Of a stretch of DNA of 64,000 nt, positions 43,586 to 53,304 are shown piece by piece. The translations under genes were made by a program, and so were the position numbers. Within the stretch, counting starts at the first letter, position 1. Each line of letters starts with the position of its first letter. This stretch comes from an uncultured Pelagibacteraceae bacterium. GTDB taxonomy: Bacteria; Pseudomonadota; Alphaproteobacteria; Pelagibacterales; Pelagibacteraceae. The stretch covers positions 1 through 64,000 of the forward strand of contig CACEQR010000008.1 of the NCBI GenBank assembly GCA_902561765.1. Direction: 5' to 3'. The notes beneath the pieces were generated by a model. The model worked only from the letters and a program-made list of their open reading frames with translations, made no database searches and was not told the origin of the DNA.

Positions 43586-45808
43586 CTAGTTTACCAAAGG
43601 TTTACCAGTTTTCAATGTATGTTTAATTCTATCTTGAGTTTTTTCTGTCTCAATTAGCCTCATAAAAGCATCTAGTTCTAATTTGTATAGATCATCCTCT
43701 GATAGAGTATTTTCTAAATTAGTGTCACCACCACTTAAAACTTTAGCTAACTCTTTTCCAACTTCCATTCCATGATCAAGAATAATTTTTTCATTATATA
43801 ATTTTTCTAACATTTTTACCATTTTGTCATAAACATTTTTTCCTGAAAGTTTAAAAGTACATTCAGTTGGAGGGGTAAAATCATTGTTATTTTTAATAAT
43901 TTCTTTTGAAACTGATAATAAACTATTTCTACTCATTATTTTTTTATCCTCTGGTCTTAAATATTTTAGTGGTTCAGCCTCAATTGGGGAAGTTGCAGTT
44001 TTAGCATATCCAATAATATCAAATACTTTAAGAGCAGCATAATCAGGATCATTCTTGGCTTCCTCTGTTTGAGACCATCTCCAAAGCATTTCTTTACATC
44101 CACCACCAGCTGGAATTAATCCAACCATTGTTTCTACGAGACCAACAACAATATTTGTATGAGAAGCTACAAAATTACTTTGACATAAAACTTCAAAACC
44201 ACCACCTAATGCTAAGCCAGATGGAGCTGAAACAACAGGAAATTTTGAATACTTTAAATGTTTACAAGTTTCTTGAAAATATTTAACAAACTTTTCAATA
44301 GATTTAAAATCATCCTTGTCTGCAAAATTCATTGTATAAGATAAGTTTACTCCAGCAGAAAACTGCATTGCTTCATTTATAATTATAAGCGGTTTGTCAG
44401 TTGCATTTTTTAGACTATCCATTGAGTCATAATCTAATGCATTAGCTTTTGTGGTAAATTCAACAATATTAAAATCATTGAATCTATAAATTTCAGCTGA
44501 GTTGTTTTTATCTAATTTGAGTGCTTTAGGTTTAATTTTTCCAAGAGTTTCTAAATCAGTATATTGTTGTCTTTCCCCATAAAAGTTTTCATCTTTACTT
44601 TTCGATAAATCTTCAAGAAACTTATTATTTTCGAAAGTGTCTAATCTTTCAAAAAAATTCTTTACTCCAATTTCTTTTAACATTTCGAAAGGTCCTTTAG
44701 ACCAATTAAAACCTAGTCTCATTGCTTCATCAATATCATTAAATTTATCAGTTATCCCTGGAACCAATGAAGATGCATATTTAATAATTTTTGATAATAC
44801 AGACCAGGCATATTCACCATATTTATCTTTTCTATTGATTAAGTTAACAATATCCATCTTTTCTGATCCTAGATTAAACTTATGTGATATTGAATATTCA
44901 CCAGTTTCTAAATTGATACCTTCAAGAACTTTTTTACCATCAGTTTTATGCATTCTATAAAATCCACCTTTGCCTTTTCTACCTGTATAACCAGTTTCGA
45001 TAAGTTTTTTTACAAGTGGTATTTCTTTAGCAACAACTTGAAAATCATCTGACTCAGGAAGTTCTTTTATAAAACTCTTTAAAACATCAGCCATTAAATC
45101 AATACCAATCAAATCATAGAGTCCAAAAACACCAGTTTTTGGTATTCCCATTGGTCGACCAAAAACTGCATCAGCTTCTTCAATTGTTAGTTTCATTTTG
45201 AATGCTTCTGTCATTGCTACTTGCATGGCATAGACACCTATCCTATTTCCTAAGAAGCCTGGCGTATCGTTACAAATTAAAGTTCCTTTTCCTAAATCTT
45301 TTTCACAAAAATTTTTAAGTGAATTTATCTGTTCTAAATCATTATTTTCATTTTTCACAATTTCTAATAAATCCATATATCTAACTGGATTAAAAAAGTG
45401 AGTTATACAAAAGTCTTTTTTTTCTTCATTTGAAAGTTTTTCCGAAAGTACTTTGATTGGAATAGAAGATGTATTTGAGGATACAATTGACCCTTTTTTT
45501 CTTTCTTTAAAAATTTTTTCATAAATATTATGTTTGATATCAATTCTTTCTACAACAGCTTCAACAATCCAGTCAGCCTCACCAACTTCATTAAAGTTAT
45601 CATTTATGTTACCAACATTAATATTATTGATTTTAGATTTATCGACCAATAAAGGAGGTCTTGATTTTAGAATTCTTTCTCTAGCTTTCTCAGATATTTC
45701 TGTTGTTAAATCTAGTAATGTAACTGGAACATTTGCATTACATAGTTGAGCAGCTATTCCGCTCCCCATCGTCCCTGAACCTATTACAACAACTTTATTA
45801 ATTTTCAT
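43586..45808 (-). CDS. 3-hydroxyacyl-CoA dehydrogenase / enoyl-CoA hydratase fusion (FadN order)
   Basis: 740 residues. The NAD-binding dehydrogenase domain is N-terminal (VVIGSGTMGSGIAAQLCNA, about 6-24; NTSSIPIKVLS; THFFNPVRYMDLLEIV) and the crotonase-type domain is C-terminal (from about 450; GGGFEVLCQSNFVASH and LIPAGGGCKEML). This is the reverse of E. coli FadB and the same order as FadN-type proteins. It carries out hydration and oxidation steps of beta-oxidation. The thiolase partner is not adjacent; a thiolase gene lies at 58418-59542. Confidence 0.9.
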   Translation of the reverse strand: MKINKVVVIGSGTMGSGIAAQLCNANVPVTLLDLTTEISEKARERILKSRPPLLVDKSKINNINVGNINDNFNEVGEADWIVEAVVERIDIKHNIYEKIFKERKKGSIVSSNTSSIPIKVLSEKLSNEEKKDFCITHFFNPVRYMDLLEIVKNENNDLEQINSLKNFCEKDLGKGTLICNDTPGFLGNRIGVYAMQVAMTEAFKMKLTIEEADAVFGRPMGIPKTGVFGLYDLIGIDLMADVLKSFIKELPESDDFQVVAKEIPLVKKLIETGYTGRKGKGGFYRMHKTDGKKVLEGINLETGEYSISHKFNLGSEKMDIVNLINRKDKYGEYAWSVLSKIIKYASSLVPGITDKFNDIDEAMRLGFNWSKGPFEMLKEIGVKNFFERLDTFENNKFLEDLSKSKDENFYGERQQYTDLETLGKIKPKALKLDKNNSAEIYRFNDFNIVEFTTKANALDYDSMDSLKNATDKPLIIINEAMQFSAGVNLSYTMNFADKDDFKSIEKFVKYFQETCKHLKYSKFPVVSAPSGLALGGGFEVLCQSNFVASHTNIVVGLVETMVGLIPAGGGCKEMLWRWSQTEEAKNDPDYAALKVFDIIGYAKTATSPIEAEPLKYLRPEDKKIMSRNSLLSVSKEIIKNNNDFTPPTECTFKLSGKNVYDKMVKMLEKLYNEKIILDHGMEVGKELAKVLSGGDTNLENTLSEDDLYKLELDAFMRLIETEKTQDRIKHTLKTGKPLVN

Positions 45809-45880
45809 AATGAGAATAAATGCTTATAGTAAAAAACTTCTTTAAGAGCAACTTAAAGCCGTTAAATAGCTCTCAAAATA

Positions 45881-46444
45881 TTATCTAATAAATTTTGTAA
45901 TTGAAGGAATAATTGCAACAGCTAGTGCAATTTTAAACAATTCACTTGGTAAAAAAGGATATAGACCACCAGCAAGTGCCTTGTCATATCCAATAACTGA
46001 GCCTAAATAGCCCACCCCAACTATAAAAATAATTGAAGTTGCAATCAGTAGTGAAATTAAACTTTTAAAGTATGAGTTGTTAAAATTTCTATCAGCTAAA
46101 TAACCGATAACCCCTGCTGCGATTGTCATTCCATAAAGATATCCTGCAGTAGGTCCAGTTAAATAAAGCAATCCTCCTCCTTTAGCAAAAACTGGCAGTC
46201 CAATGGCTCCCTCGAATAAGTAAAGTAAAAGTGTAAAGAAAGCTAATTTAGAACCATATGTCATTCCAATTATAAATACTGCAAATGTTTGCATAGTCAT
46301 TGGTACTGGCCAGAATGGTACTTGTACTTTTGATGAAAATGCTAAAATTAATGTTCCAATCAACATTAAAGAAATATTTTGAAAAAAGGCATTTATTCTA
46401 TAATCTGAAAGTAAATTTTTTATTAATGTAGAATTATTTTTCAT
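45881..46444 (-). CDS. bioY: Biotin transporter BioY (ECF S-component)
   Basis: 187 residues with about six membrane segments and the BioY pattern: VPFWPVPMTMQTFAVFIIGMTYG near 43-65 and GLPVFAKGGGLLYLTGPTAGYLYG near 82-105. It is the substrate-binding membrane subunit for biotin uptake. No EcfA/EcfT (BioM/BioN) genes are near it, so it works alone or with remote modules. Monocistronic, gaps of 72 and 53 bases on its sides. Confidence 0.92.
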   Translation of the reverse strand: MKNNSTLIKNLLSDYRINAFFQNISLMLIGTLILAFSSKVQVPFWPVPMTMQTFAVFIIGMTYGSKLAFFTLLLYLFEGAIGLPVFAKGGGLLYLTGPTAGYLYGMTIAAGVIGYLADRNFNNSYFKSLISLLIATSIIFIVGVGYLGSVIGYDKALAGGLYPFLPSELFKIALAVAIIPSITKFIR

Positions 46445-46497
46445 ACGATATTATTTAAGCACAAATAAATAAATTTTAAAATAATAAATTTAATCTT

Positions 46498-48522
46498 TTA
46501 AAATTGTTCTTTTTGTAATTCTTTAATGGGTATATGACATCTGATAGCGTTACCACTATCTGTTAATTGCCATGGTGGTATTTCTTTCTTACAAATATCT
46601 CCAACAATTCTGGAGCATCTGCCTTGAAAACTGCAGCCTTTTTCAGGAGGTCTTTCTTCAACAATATCCTCAGCAACTAATTTAGGTTTTATATCTGGAT
46701 CTGGCTCTAAGACAGCACCCAACAAAACTTCTGTATAAGGGTGAGATGGAAACTTATAAACATCATTTGAAGGTCCAACTTCACAAAGTCTTCCTTGATA
46801 AAGGACTGCTACTCTATCACTAATTGCTCTTACAACGGCTAAATCATGTGATACAAAGATATATGTAGTTCCAAAATCTTCTTTTAGTTGTTGTAATAAA
46901 TTTAATACAGCTGCTTGCACGGAAACATCTAAAGCAGATGTTACCTCATCACATAAAATAATATCTGGTTTTGCAGCAAAAGCTCTTGCAACCGCTACTC
47001 TTTGTTTTTCACCACCAGACAGTTGTCTTGGATATCTAGAAGTATAAAATTCTCCAAGCCTTACTTTTTGTAATAGGTCTATAATATTTTTTTTTAATTC
47101 TTCACCTTTTAATCCAAAATATAATTTTAATGGTTGAGCAATAATTTCTTCTACTGTGTGGTTTGGATTCAAAGACTCATCTGGATTTTGAAATATTAAT
47201 TGAATAATTCTTAAATCATTGGGATCTCTTTCTTTCAAATCAGAAGATAAATTTCTATTTTCATCAAACCTTATTAGACCATCTTTAGTTCTAAGTAGTC
47301 CAGCAATTGATTTGAGAATTGTTGATTTTCCACTTCCTGACTCTCCTACTAAAGCTATTGTCTCTCCCTTTTTAATATTAATATTAATATCTTTAACTGT
47401 AGGGTTATCATCAGAAATTCTATTGAAAATTTGATCTAAAAGTTTTTGTTTAGCGTAACTTATAGATACTTCTGATAAATTTAATATTTCTTGATCTTGT
47501 GATTTATTCTTAATTTTATTAACAGTTTGACTAGCCTGACTCTCGTTCACAAGTTTTTCATAATTAAAACATCTAACACTAGTATTTAAATCTTTTAAAA
47601 ATTCTAATTTAGGAGAATTATTTTTACAATTTTCATCTGAAAAGTTACATCTATCAAAAAAACTACAACCACTTTGAATTGTACCCGGTTGAGGTTGACT
47701 ACCAGGCATCGACTCTGGAAGACCAGCTAAAGATAATTTTGGTATAGATTTAAGCAATCCGTGGGTATAAGGATGAATTGGTCTTTTAAGGATATCTCTT
47801 GATGGACCTTCTAAAACGATTTCTCCTGAATACATAACAATAATTCTGTCACTCACTTGAGCAATAGCTCCAAGATCATGGCTCACATAAACCATTGATG
47901 TTCCAGTATCTTTTGCAATAAAATTGAGAAGCTCTAATACATGAGCTTGGGTTGTTACATCTAGTCCAGTTGTTGGTTCATCTAAAAGAAGTAAATCCGG
48001 AGTCCCAGCTAAAGCCATAGCTACAGCAACTCTTTGCTGTTGTCCTCCTGAAAGTTCATGAGGATATCTAAGAGCAATTGTTTCAGGTGAAGGAAGTCTA
48101 ACTTTATTCAATAGTTCTGAAATTTTTTTTTCTCTCTCTTTTTCATTTAAATCAGAGTGTAATTGCAAAGCTTCATCAATTTGATAACCTATTTTTAAGT
48201 TTGGAGTCAATGCTTGACCTGCATTTTGTGGAATCATTGCTATCTTTCTACCTCTAATTTTTTCTAAATCTTTACTTTTCATTTTCAGTAGATTTGATGA
48301 ATTAAACTGACATTCTCCTTCAATAGTATAAAGTCCATGTTTGACATAACCCATCATTGCTAATGCTAATGTGCTTTTTCCAGAACCAGATTCCCCTACT
48401 ATTCCAACTGTCTCACCCTTTTTAATATTTGTGCTTATATTTTTTAAAATTAAGATTTCTTCACCCTTTTTACTTCTAAATCCAATAGATAAATTTTTTA
48501 CTTTTTGAATTATATCAGTCAT
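46498..48522 (-). CDS. Peptide-type ABC transporter, fused tandem ATPase (DppD-DppF)
   Basis: 674 residues with two complete ATPase domains. Walker A GESGSGKST occurs near 43-51 and again near 393-401; signatures LSGGQQQRVA and LSGGEKQRVA; each domain ends with an Opp/Dpp-type cysteine cluster (CSFFDRCNFSDENCKNNSPK and CSFQGRCSRIVGDICKK), which may hold an iron-sulfur centre. In most bacteria the two halves are separate genes. It energises the 48525-50376 permeases and follows dppC by 2 bases. Confidence 0.9.
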   Translation of the reverse strand: MTDIIQKVKNLSIGFRSKKGEEILILKNISTNIKKGETVGIVGESGSGKSTLALAMMGYVKHGLYTIEGECQFNSSNLLKMKSKDLEKIRGRKIAMIPQNAGQALTPNLKIGYQIDEALQLHSDLNEKEREKKISELLNKVRLPSPETIALRYPHELSGGQQQRVAVAMALAGTPDLLLLDEPTTGLDVTTQAHVLELLNFIAKDTGTSMVYVSHDLGAIAQVSDRIIVMYSGEIVLEGPSRDILKRPIHPYTHGLLKSIPKLSLAGLPESMPGSQPQPGTIQSGCSFFDRCNFSDENCKNNSPKLEFLKDLNTSVRCFNYEKLVNESQASQTVNKIKNKSQDQEILNLSEVSISYAKQKLLDQIFNRISDDNPTVKDININIKKGETIALVGESGSGKSTILKSIAGLLRTKDGLIRFDENRNLSSDLKERDPNDLRIIQLIFQNPDESLNPNHTVEEIIAQPLKLYFGLKGEELKKNIIDLLQKVRLGEFYTSRYPRQLSGGEKQRVAVARAFAAKPDIILCDEVTSALDVSVQAAVLNLLQQLKEDFGTTYIFVSHDLAVVRAISDRVAVLYQGRLCEVGPSNDVYKFPSHPYTEVLLGAVLEPDPDIKPKLVAEDIVEERPPEKGCSFQGRCSRIVGDICKKEIPPWQLTDSGNAIRCHIPIKELQKEQF

Positions 48523-48524
48523 AA

Positions 48525-49418
48525 TTAAACAGGAGCTTTAGTTGATCTATCTATACCTAAAGCTTTGGCAAAAGCGTCTGCTGTTAAATTAATACCAATA
48601 ATTAAACTACTTAATCCAACTATTGGTGCTATTACTGCCCAATAAGCGAAAGACATCAAACCTCTGGCATTTGATATCATTAATCCCCAGTCTGGAGTTG
48701 GTGGGCTAACCCCAAAACCTAAAAAAGATAGAGAACTAAAACCAAGCAACATCCATGACCATCGCATTGCACCTTCAACTAAGATTGCATCTCTTACATT
48801 AGGAATTATTTCATTCCAAATAATTGAAAAATTACTATGTCCCCTTGCTCTCGCAGAGACTATAAAATCTTTTGCAATAACATCATGTGTTGCTGCTCTT
48901 GCGACTCTTACAATTCCTTTGCCGTAAAAAAAACCTAAAGCAGGTATCAATACTTCAGTAGATGTGCCTAACAAGGATACAATCAATAACATTGCTAATA
49001 TCCATGGAATAGATAAGAACGCATCTACAATTCTCATAACTACATCGTCAATTTTTCCTCCTACCAATCCACAAAATATTCCTAAAAGACCACCCCACAG
49101 TAATGCTATTAAAGATCCAAAGAAAGTTATTGTTAGAGCCGTTCTTCCCCCCAAAATTGTTCTAGTAAAAACATCTCTTCCAAGATCGTCCGTTCCAAAC
49201 CAATACTCAGCTGAAGGAGCCTGGAGCATTAATGTTGGATCTATAGCTTTAAAATCATGAGGTGCAATATAAGGGCTTATAAATGCAAGAATTATATGAA
49301 AAACTAAAATACTAAGGCCGATAAGTCCAGATGGTCTTGAAGCCATCGTAATTATAATTTCAGATAATTTTGCAAAAGTACTTTTCTTCTCTTCTTTATA
49401 AATATTATCCAATTTCAT
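48525..49418 (-). CDS. Peptide-type ABC transporter permease (DppC-like)
   Basis: 297 residues, DppC/OppC family: N-terminal segment with FHIILAFISPYIAPHD, then HWFGTDDLGRDVFTR-type AEYWFGTDDLGRDVFTRTILGG, and an EAA-like loop VSARARGHSNFSIIWNEIIPN. About six membrane segments. Forms the pore with the DppB-like subunit, one base away. Ligand could be peptides, but also nickel, opines or modified amino acids; the peptidase E-type gene across the divergent promoter favours a dipeptide or amide. Confidence 0.9.
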   Translation of the reverse strand: MKLDNIYKEEKKSTFAKLSEIIITMASRPSGLIGLSILVFHIILAFISPYIAPHDFKAIDPTLMLQAPSAEYWFGTDDLGRDVFTRTILGGRTALTITFFGSLIALLWGGLLGIFCGLVGGKIDDVVMRIVDAFLSIPWILAMLLIVSLLGTSTEVLIPALGFFYGKGIVRVARAATHDVIAKDFIVSARARGHSNFSIIWNEIIPNVRDAILVEGAMRWSWMLLGFSSLSFLGFGVSPPTPDWGLMISNARGLMSFAYWAVIAPIVGLSSLIIGINLTADAFAKALGIDRSTKAPV

Positions 49419-49419
49419 A

Positions 49420-50376
49420 TTATTTTCTAATCTGTAAAGTTTTTAATCTAGGGTTAAGCATCAATGTCAATAGATCTGCTAATAAATTTATACTTACATA
49501 AATAGATGCAAGAATTATCGCTAATGCTTGAACTGTAGGTAAGTCTCTATTTGAAATAGATTCAATAACTAATCTTCCAAGACCTGGATAATTAAACACA
49601 ACTTCAGTTACTACAACCCCACCTAAAAGCCATGCAATAGTCAATGCCACTACATTAATAGCAGGCAATAAAGCATTTGGTAAAACATGTTTGAAAACCA
49701 TTTTCCAATAAGGAACTCCTTTAAGAATTGCCATTTGAACATATTCACTTGCCATTACTTGAATTACACTTGACCTTACCATTCGCGCCATGTGAGCCGT
49801 CATAATCATAGCTATAGCAACCACTGGTAAAATTATATTTGGTAGCAACTCTAGAAAAGATACATCGGTTGGAACTATTACGATACCAGGCAACCACTCT
49901 AACCATATAGCAATTATTAAAATTAACAAAGTAGCACTAATAAATTCTGGAATAGTCATTGCAAATATTGTTACAGTTGATATTGCAACATCAGGTAATT
50001 TATCTCTCCACAGAGCAGTAATAATTCCTAAAATTAAAGCTATTGGTATACCTATAAAAATTGCAGCTGATGCCAATACTAGTGAATTTTTAATTCTAGG
50101 TCCCAAAACTTCTTTGATTGGCATCTCTCCACTTAAAGAATAACCAAAGTCTCCTTGAATAGCATTTAATGCCCACGATACATATCTCTCATATGCTGGA
50201 ACATTTAAACCAAGCCTTCTGTAACAAGCTTCTAATTGCTCACCAAAAGCTTGTCTTTCAAGATAAGTTGTACAAGCATCGCCCGGTAATACTTCTGTGC
50301 CTACAAATGTAATTATAGAAACAATAAATAAAGTAATAAAACCTAATAAAATTCTTTTTATTATTAAAAAAAGCAT
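49420..50376 (-). CDS. Peptide-type ABC transporter permease (DppB-like)
   Basis: 318 residues, DppB/OppB family, six membrane segments. Typical blocks: TFVGTEVLPGDAC near 24-36, RYVSWALNAIQGDFGYSLSG, MARMVRSSVIQVMASEYVQMAILKGVPYWKMVFKHVLPNALLP (family EAA loop, about 190-235) and a C-terminal FNYPGLGRLVIESISNRD. It is the first permease after the binding-protein gene, separated by an 83-base gap that holds a hairpin. Confidence 0.9.
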   Translation of the reverse strand: MLFLIIKRILLGFITLFIVSIITFVGTEVLPGDACTTYLERQAFGEQLEACYRRLGLNVPAYERYVSWALNAIQGDFGYSLSGEMPIKEVLGPRIKNSLVLASAAIFIGIPIALILGIITALWRDKLPDVAISTVTIFAMTIPEFISATLLILIIAIWLEWLPGIVIVPTDVSFLELLPNIILPVVAIAMIMTAHMARMVRSSVIQVMASEYVQMAILKGVPYWKMVFKHVLPNALLPAINVVALTIAWLLGGVVVTEVVFNYPGLGRLVIESISNRDLPTVQALAIILASIYVSINLLADLLTLMLNPRLKTLQIRK

Positions 50377-50419
50377 AAGAATTTTTAAATTTTAAATTAT
50401 TTATTGAGAAATGAAAGAG

Positions 50420-50451
50420 GTTTTACAGGCCTACCTAAAGGCCTGTAAAAC
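50420..50451 (-). terminator. Intercistronic hairpin between dppA-like and dppB-like genes
   Basis: Inverted repeat with 13-bp arms (50420-50432, 50439-50451) and a six-base loop. No good U-run follows on the minus strand, so a 3'-end-stabilising or partial-termination role is likelier than full termination. Position matches similar hairpins after the other binding-protein genes here. Confidence 0.65.
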
Positions 50452-50459
50452 AAAAATTA

Positions 50460-51947
50460 TTACTGAACACTCAGTGTGTGCCATCTAATTGAAAAATACT
50501 CAACTTCGTCAAGATTTTTCACTCTAGAGGACGTAACAACAAGTCTAGACACATGGTAAGGGATCATTGTTCCAGATTCTTCCCATAATGTTTTTTGAGC
50601 GTTAATATATGCTGCTTTTCTTTTGCTAAAATTTAACTCACCTCTTGCGTCAGCTAAATTCTTATCAAAAGAAGCACTTTTATAGTACGACTCGTTCCAT
50701 TTTGCTTCGCTATGATATGCTTCATGCAAAATACTATCTGCTGGTCTTTCGTTCCAACGTGTCATTGCTACAGCTTTTTTCATCCAAGTTTCATTCCAAT
50801 AACTTTTTGAAGGTGTCATTTGAATATCTGCTCTGATATTAGCTTTAGCAAATTGTTGTTGTAAAACCTCAGCAATAGTTGGCCATGTTGGTTCTTTTGT
50901 AGATACATGAATTGTGAAGTCAATACCATCTGGGTAACCTGCCTCTTTTAGTAATTTTTTTGCTGTAGCTGGTTGTGGTGGACAATTCTTTTTCATTCTA
51001 TATTGATCTGATGGTGCAACAGGAGTATCGCAAGATACAGTTGCTGCTCCAGCCATTACTAAATCAACTAGTTCTTGTCTATCAACAGCTATTCTTACAG
51101 CCTTTCTTACTCTAGGGTCATCAAAAGGCGCAACATCAGTTCTCATTACCATACCTCTCCAGTTTCCTGTAGGTATTACTGAAACATTAAACTTTGAATT
51201 ACCGTCAAATATTTTTTTCTGATTGAATGGAATATATCTATTCATATCTATTTGACCAGTTAGTAAAGCTTGAATTCTTGCTTGACCATCTGGGATAGCT
51301 ATTACATGTACCTCAGCAAGTTTCGGCGCTCCTTCCCAATAATCTGGATTTGCTTTAAGTATTGTTGTTCCCTCAGCATCAAATTTATCTACTATGAAAG
51401 GTCCAGTTCCAATACCTGTTTTTCCAATAGTATCGCCTGATCCATTTGGTATCATTCTTAATCTATAATCAGTTAATAAAAGTGGAAAATCTGCGAATGA
51501 TGTGTTCAACTTTATTTTTACTGTATGTGAGTCAACAACTTCAATATCTGTTACTGCACTCATGCTCTTCTTAGCAGGTGAACCAATTTCAGGATCTTTA
51601 ACTCTCATCAATGAGTATTTTACATCCTCTGCATCAAAATCAGATCCATCATGAAATTTAACACCTTTTCTTAAGTTAAATGTCCATTCTGTTGCATCTG
51701 CGTTACCCGACCAGTCTGTAGCTAACTCAGGAGAAGTAACTCCTTTAAGATCTTTTCTAACAAGACGGTTTTGAGTCATTATTACTACTTGAAATAGTCT
51801 TCCTTTAGTAATTGCATCTAAATTTGTATCTTTTCCAAAACCAAGATCATGAGATAACTTAAAAACCCCACTTGAAGCGTTGGCAAATGAAAATGTTACA
51901 AATAGTGATACCAATGAAATTGATATCAATTTTAAAATGTTTTTCAT
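50460..51947 (-). CDS. ABC transporter solute-binding protein, peptide type (family 5)
   Basis: 495 residues with a signal peptide (about 1-24, ending ANA). Mature part is SBP family 5 (DppA/OppA): ATEWTFNLRKGVKFHDGSDFDAEDVKYSLMR trimmed around residues 84-114, GTGPFIVDKFDAEGTTILKANPDYW and DDPRVRKAVRIAVDRQELVDLVMAG. It binds the ligand in the periplasm for the DppBCDF-like proteins. The ligand may be a dipeptide, opine or other amino-acid conjugate. Start supported by GAGAGG and by an upstream TTGACT-type promoter. Divergent from the 52060 GcvT-like gene. Confidence 0.9.
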   Translation of the reverse strand: MKNILKLISISLVSLFVTFSFANASSGVFKLSHDLGFGKDTNLDAITKGRLFQVVIMTQNRLVRKDLKGVTSPELATDWSGNADATEWTFNLRKGVKFHDGSDFDAEDVKYSLMRVKDPEIGSPAKKSMSAVTDIEVVDSHTVKIKLNTSFADFPLLLTDYRLRMIPNGSGDTIGKTGIGTGPFIVDKFDAEGTTILKANPDYWEGAPKLAEVHVIAIPDGQARIQALLTGQIDMNRYIPFNQKKIFDGNSKFNVSVIPTGNWRGMVMRTDVAPFDDPRVRKAVRIAVDRQELVDLVMAGAATVSCDTPVAPSDQYRMKKNCPPQPATAKKLLKEAGYPDGIDFTIHVSTKEPTWPTIAEVLQQQFAKANIRADIQMTPSKSYWNETWMKKAVAMTRWNERPADSILHEAYHSEAKWNESYYKSASFDKNLADARGELNFSKRKAAYINAQKTLWEESGTMIPYHVSRLVVTSSRVKNLDEVEYFSIRWHTLSVQ

Positions 51948-51978
51948 AATTTCCTCTCTTTAAAAAAACAAAAGGTAA

Positions 51979-52007
51979 CAATTAGATACTTATATAGCAA
52001 CAGTCAA
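51979..52007 (-). promoter_or_regulatory. Predicted promoter of the dppA-like gene
   Basis: On the minus strand TTGACT (52002-52007), 17-base spacer, TAATTG (51979-51984), about 31 bases upstream of the start codon. The -35 box is identical to those before tmoX and potD-like genes. Confidence 0.45.
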
Positions 52008-52059
52008 AATGGACATTTTTTATTTGTTTTATTGGTGTATTCTGATTATCTAAAAAATA

Positions 52060-53283
52060 ATGAATGATTTAATCAATAAATATAGGTTTACTGTAAAGCC
52101 TGTTAGCCTTGAAAATTCAAATTCATTAGAGCTTGCAAGATCAATTCAAGTTCATCCCTTAACTTATCAAGAATTGCCATATGATCCAGAATATTCAAAT
52201 TACTCAGGAAGATTAACCCTTGAAAAATTATCAAATGTTAGTCCAGAAGAAATGTATTGGAAAGCAAGAAGAGAAATAATTTTTAGACATACAGGTGAAC
52301 ATCCATTTGAAATATCAGGACCAGATGCCCTTGAATTTTTGCAAAATATATTTCCAAGAGATGTTTCAAAAATAGCTGTAGGAAGATGCTCCTATCAGTT
52401 TGCTTGTTACCATGATGGAGGAATGATTACTGATGGTGTACTTTTAAGAATTGATAAAGATAAATATTGGTTTGCTCAAGCTGATGGTGACCTATTTTCT
52501 TGGTACAAAGCACATTCTAAAAATTTAGATGTTGAAATCAGTGATCCAGATGTATGGGTAAGTCAAGTTCAAGGCCCATTATCGATGAAACTACTTGAAA
52601 ATTTAAGTAATGGTTTCTCTGAAAATGATTGGAAGTATTTTGATTGGAAAGAATTAAAAATTTTAGATCAAAAAGTAATTGTAAGTAGAAGTGGTTTTAC
52701 TAATGAACTTGGTTGGGAAATTTATTTTCGACCTGAAAATGAAACTGAGAAAATTGGAGATTATATTCTTGAACAAGGAAAAAAATTAGGTATGGTTTTA
52801 GTGGCAACGCCTGGATTTAGATGTAGAAGAATTGAAGCTGGACTTTTATCTGCAGGACAAGATTTTTCAAAAAAAACAAATCCTTTTTCAGTTGGTCTTG
52901 GAAGATTTGTTAATTTTAATAAAGAGGATTTTATTGGTAAAGAAGCTCTTTTATCATCAGACAAAAAATGTAAGACATGGGGAATTAGGGTTATGGCTGG
53001 TACTGCAATTAAAGGAGAGAGTATTAAAATTAATGAAAAAGAGGTTGGTAAAATAACTTCTAGTACATGGTCACCATATCAAGTTTGTGGTGTTGGTATA
53101 GTTCACTTTAATAATGATGAAAATGGACCAGGTGATATAGTAGATGTTAAATGTACTGATGGTAAATTACACAAAGGTCAAATCTGCAAATTACCAATGT
53201 ATGACGAACAGGGAAAAATAGTTAGGGGTTTAGATAGAAATATTCCAAATGGACCTAAACCTTGGCCTGGTATCAAAGCTTAA
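52060..53283 (+). CDS. GcvT-family folate-dependent aminomethyltransferase/demethylase, substrate unknown
   Basis: 407 residues. From about residue 60 it follows the GcvT/DmdA fold: IFRHTGEHPFEISGPDALEFLQNIFPRDVSKIAVGRC, VQGPLSMKLLENL, SRSGFTNELGWEIYF, RRIEAGLLSAGQDFSKKTNPFSVGLGRFV (described here in parts). The family passes a methyl or aminomethyl group to tetrahydrofolate. It is not the glycine-cleavage T protein by context, since no gcvH/gcvP is nearby. The first ~55 residues are an extra N-terminal segment. First gene of the plus-strand catabolic cluster and divergent from the peptide-type importer. Confidence 0.82.
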   Translation: MNDLINKYRFTVKPVSLENSNSLELARSIQVHPLTYQELPYDPEYSNYSGRLTLEKLSNVSPEEMYWKARREIIFRHTGEHPFEISGPDALEFLQNIFPRDVSKIAVGRCSYQFACYHDGGMITDGVLLRIDKDKYWFAQADGDLFSWYKAHSKNLDVEISDPDVWVSQVQGPLSMKLLENLSNGFSENDWKYFDWKELKILDQKVIVSRSGFTNELGWEIYFRPENETEKIGDYILEQGKKLGMVLVATPGFRCRRIEAGLLSAGQDFSKKTNPFSVGLGRFVNFNKEDFIGKEALLSSDKKCKTWGIRVMAGTAIKGESIKINEKEVGKITSSTWSPYQVCGVGIVHFNNDENGPGDIVDVKCTDGKLHKGQICKLPMYDEQGKIVRGLDRNIPNGPKPWPGIKA

Positions 53284-53304
53284 ATTGTAAAACAAATATA
53301 TTTT

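Noticed and set aside
45809-45880. Weak hairpin between the fad fusion gene and bioY
   Set aside because: Only about six pairs around a loop of roughly 19 bases; not better than chance in this composition.
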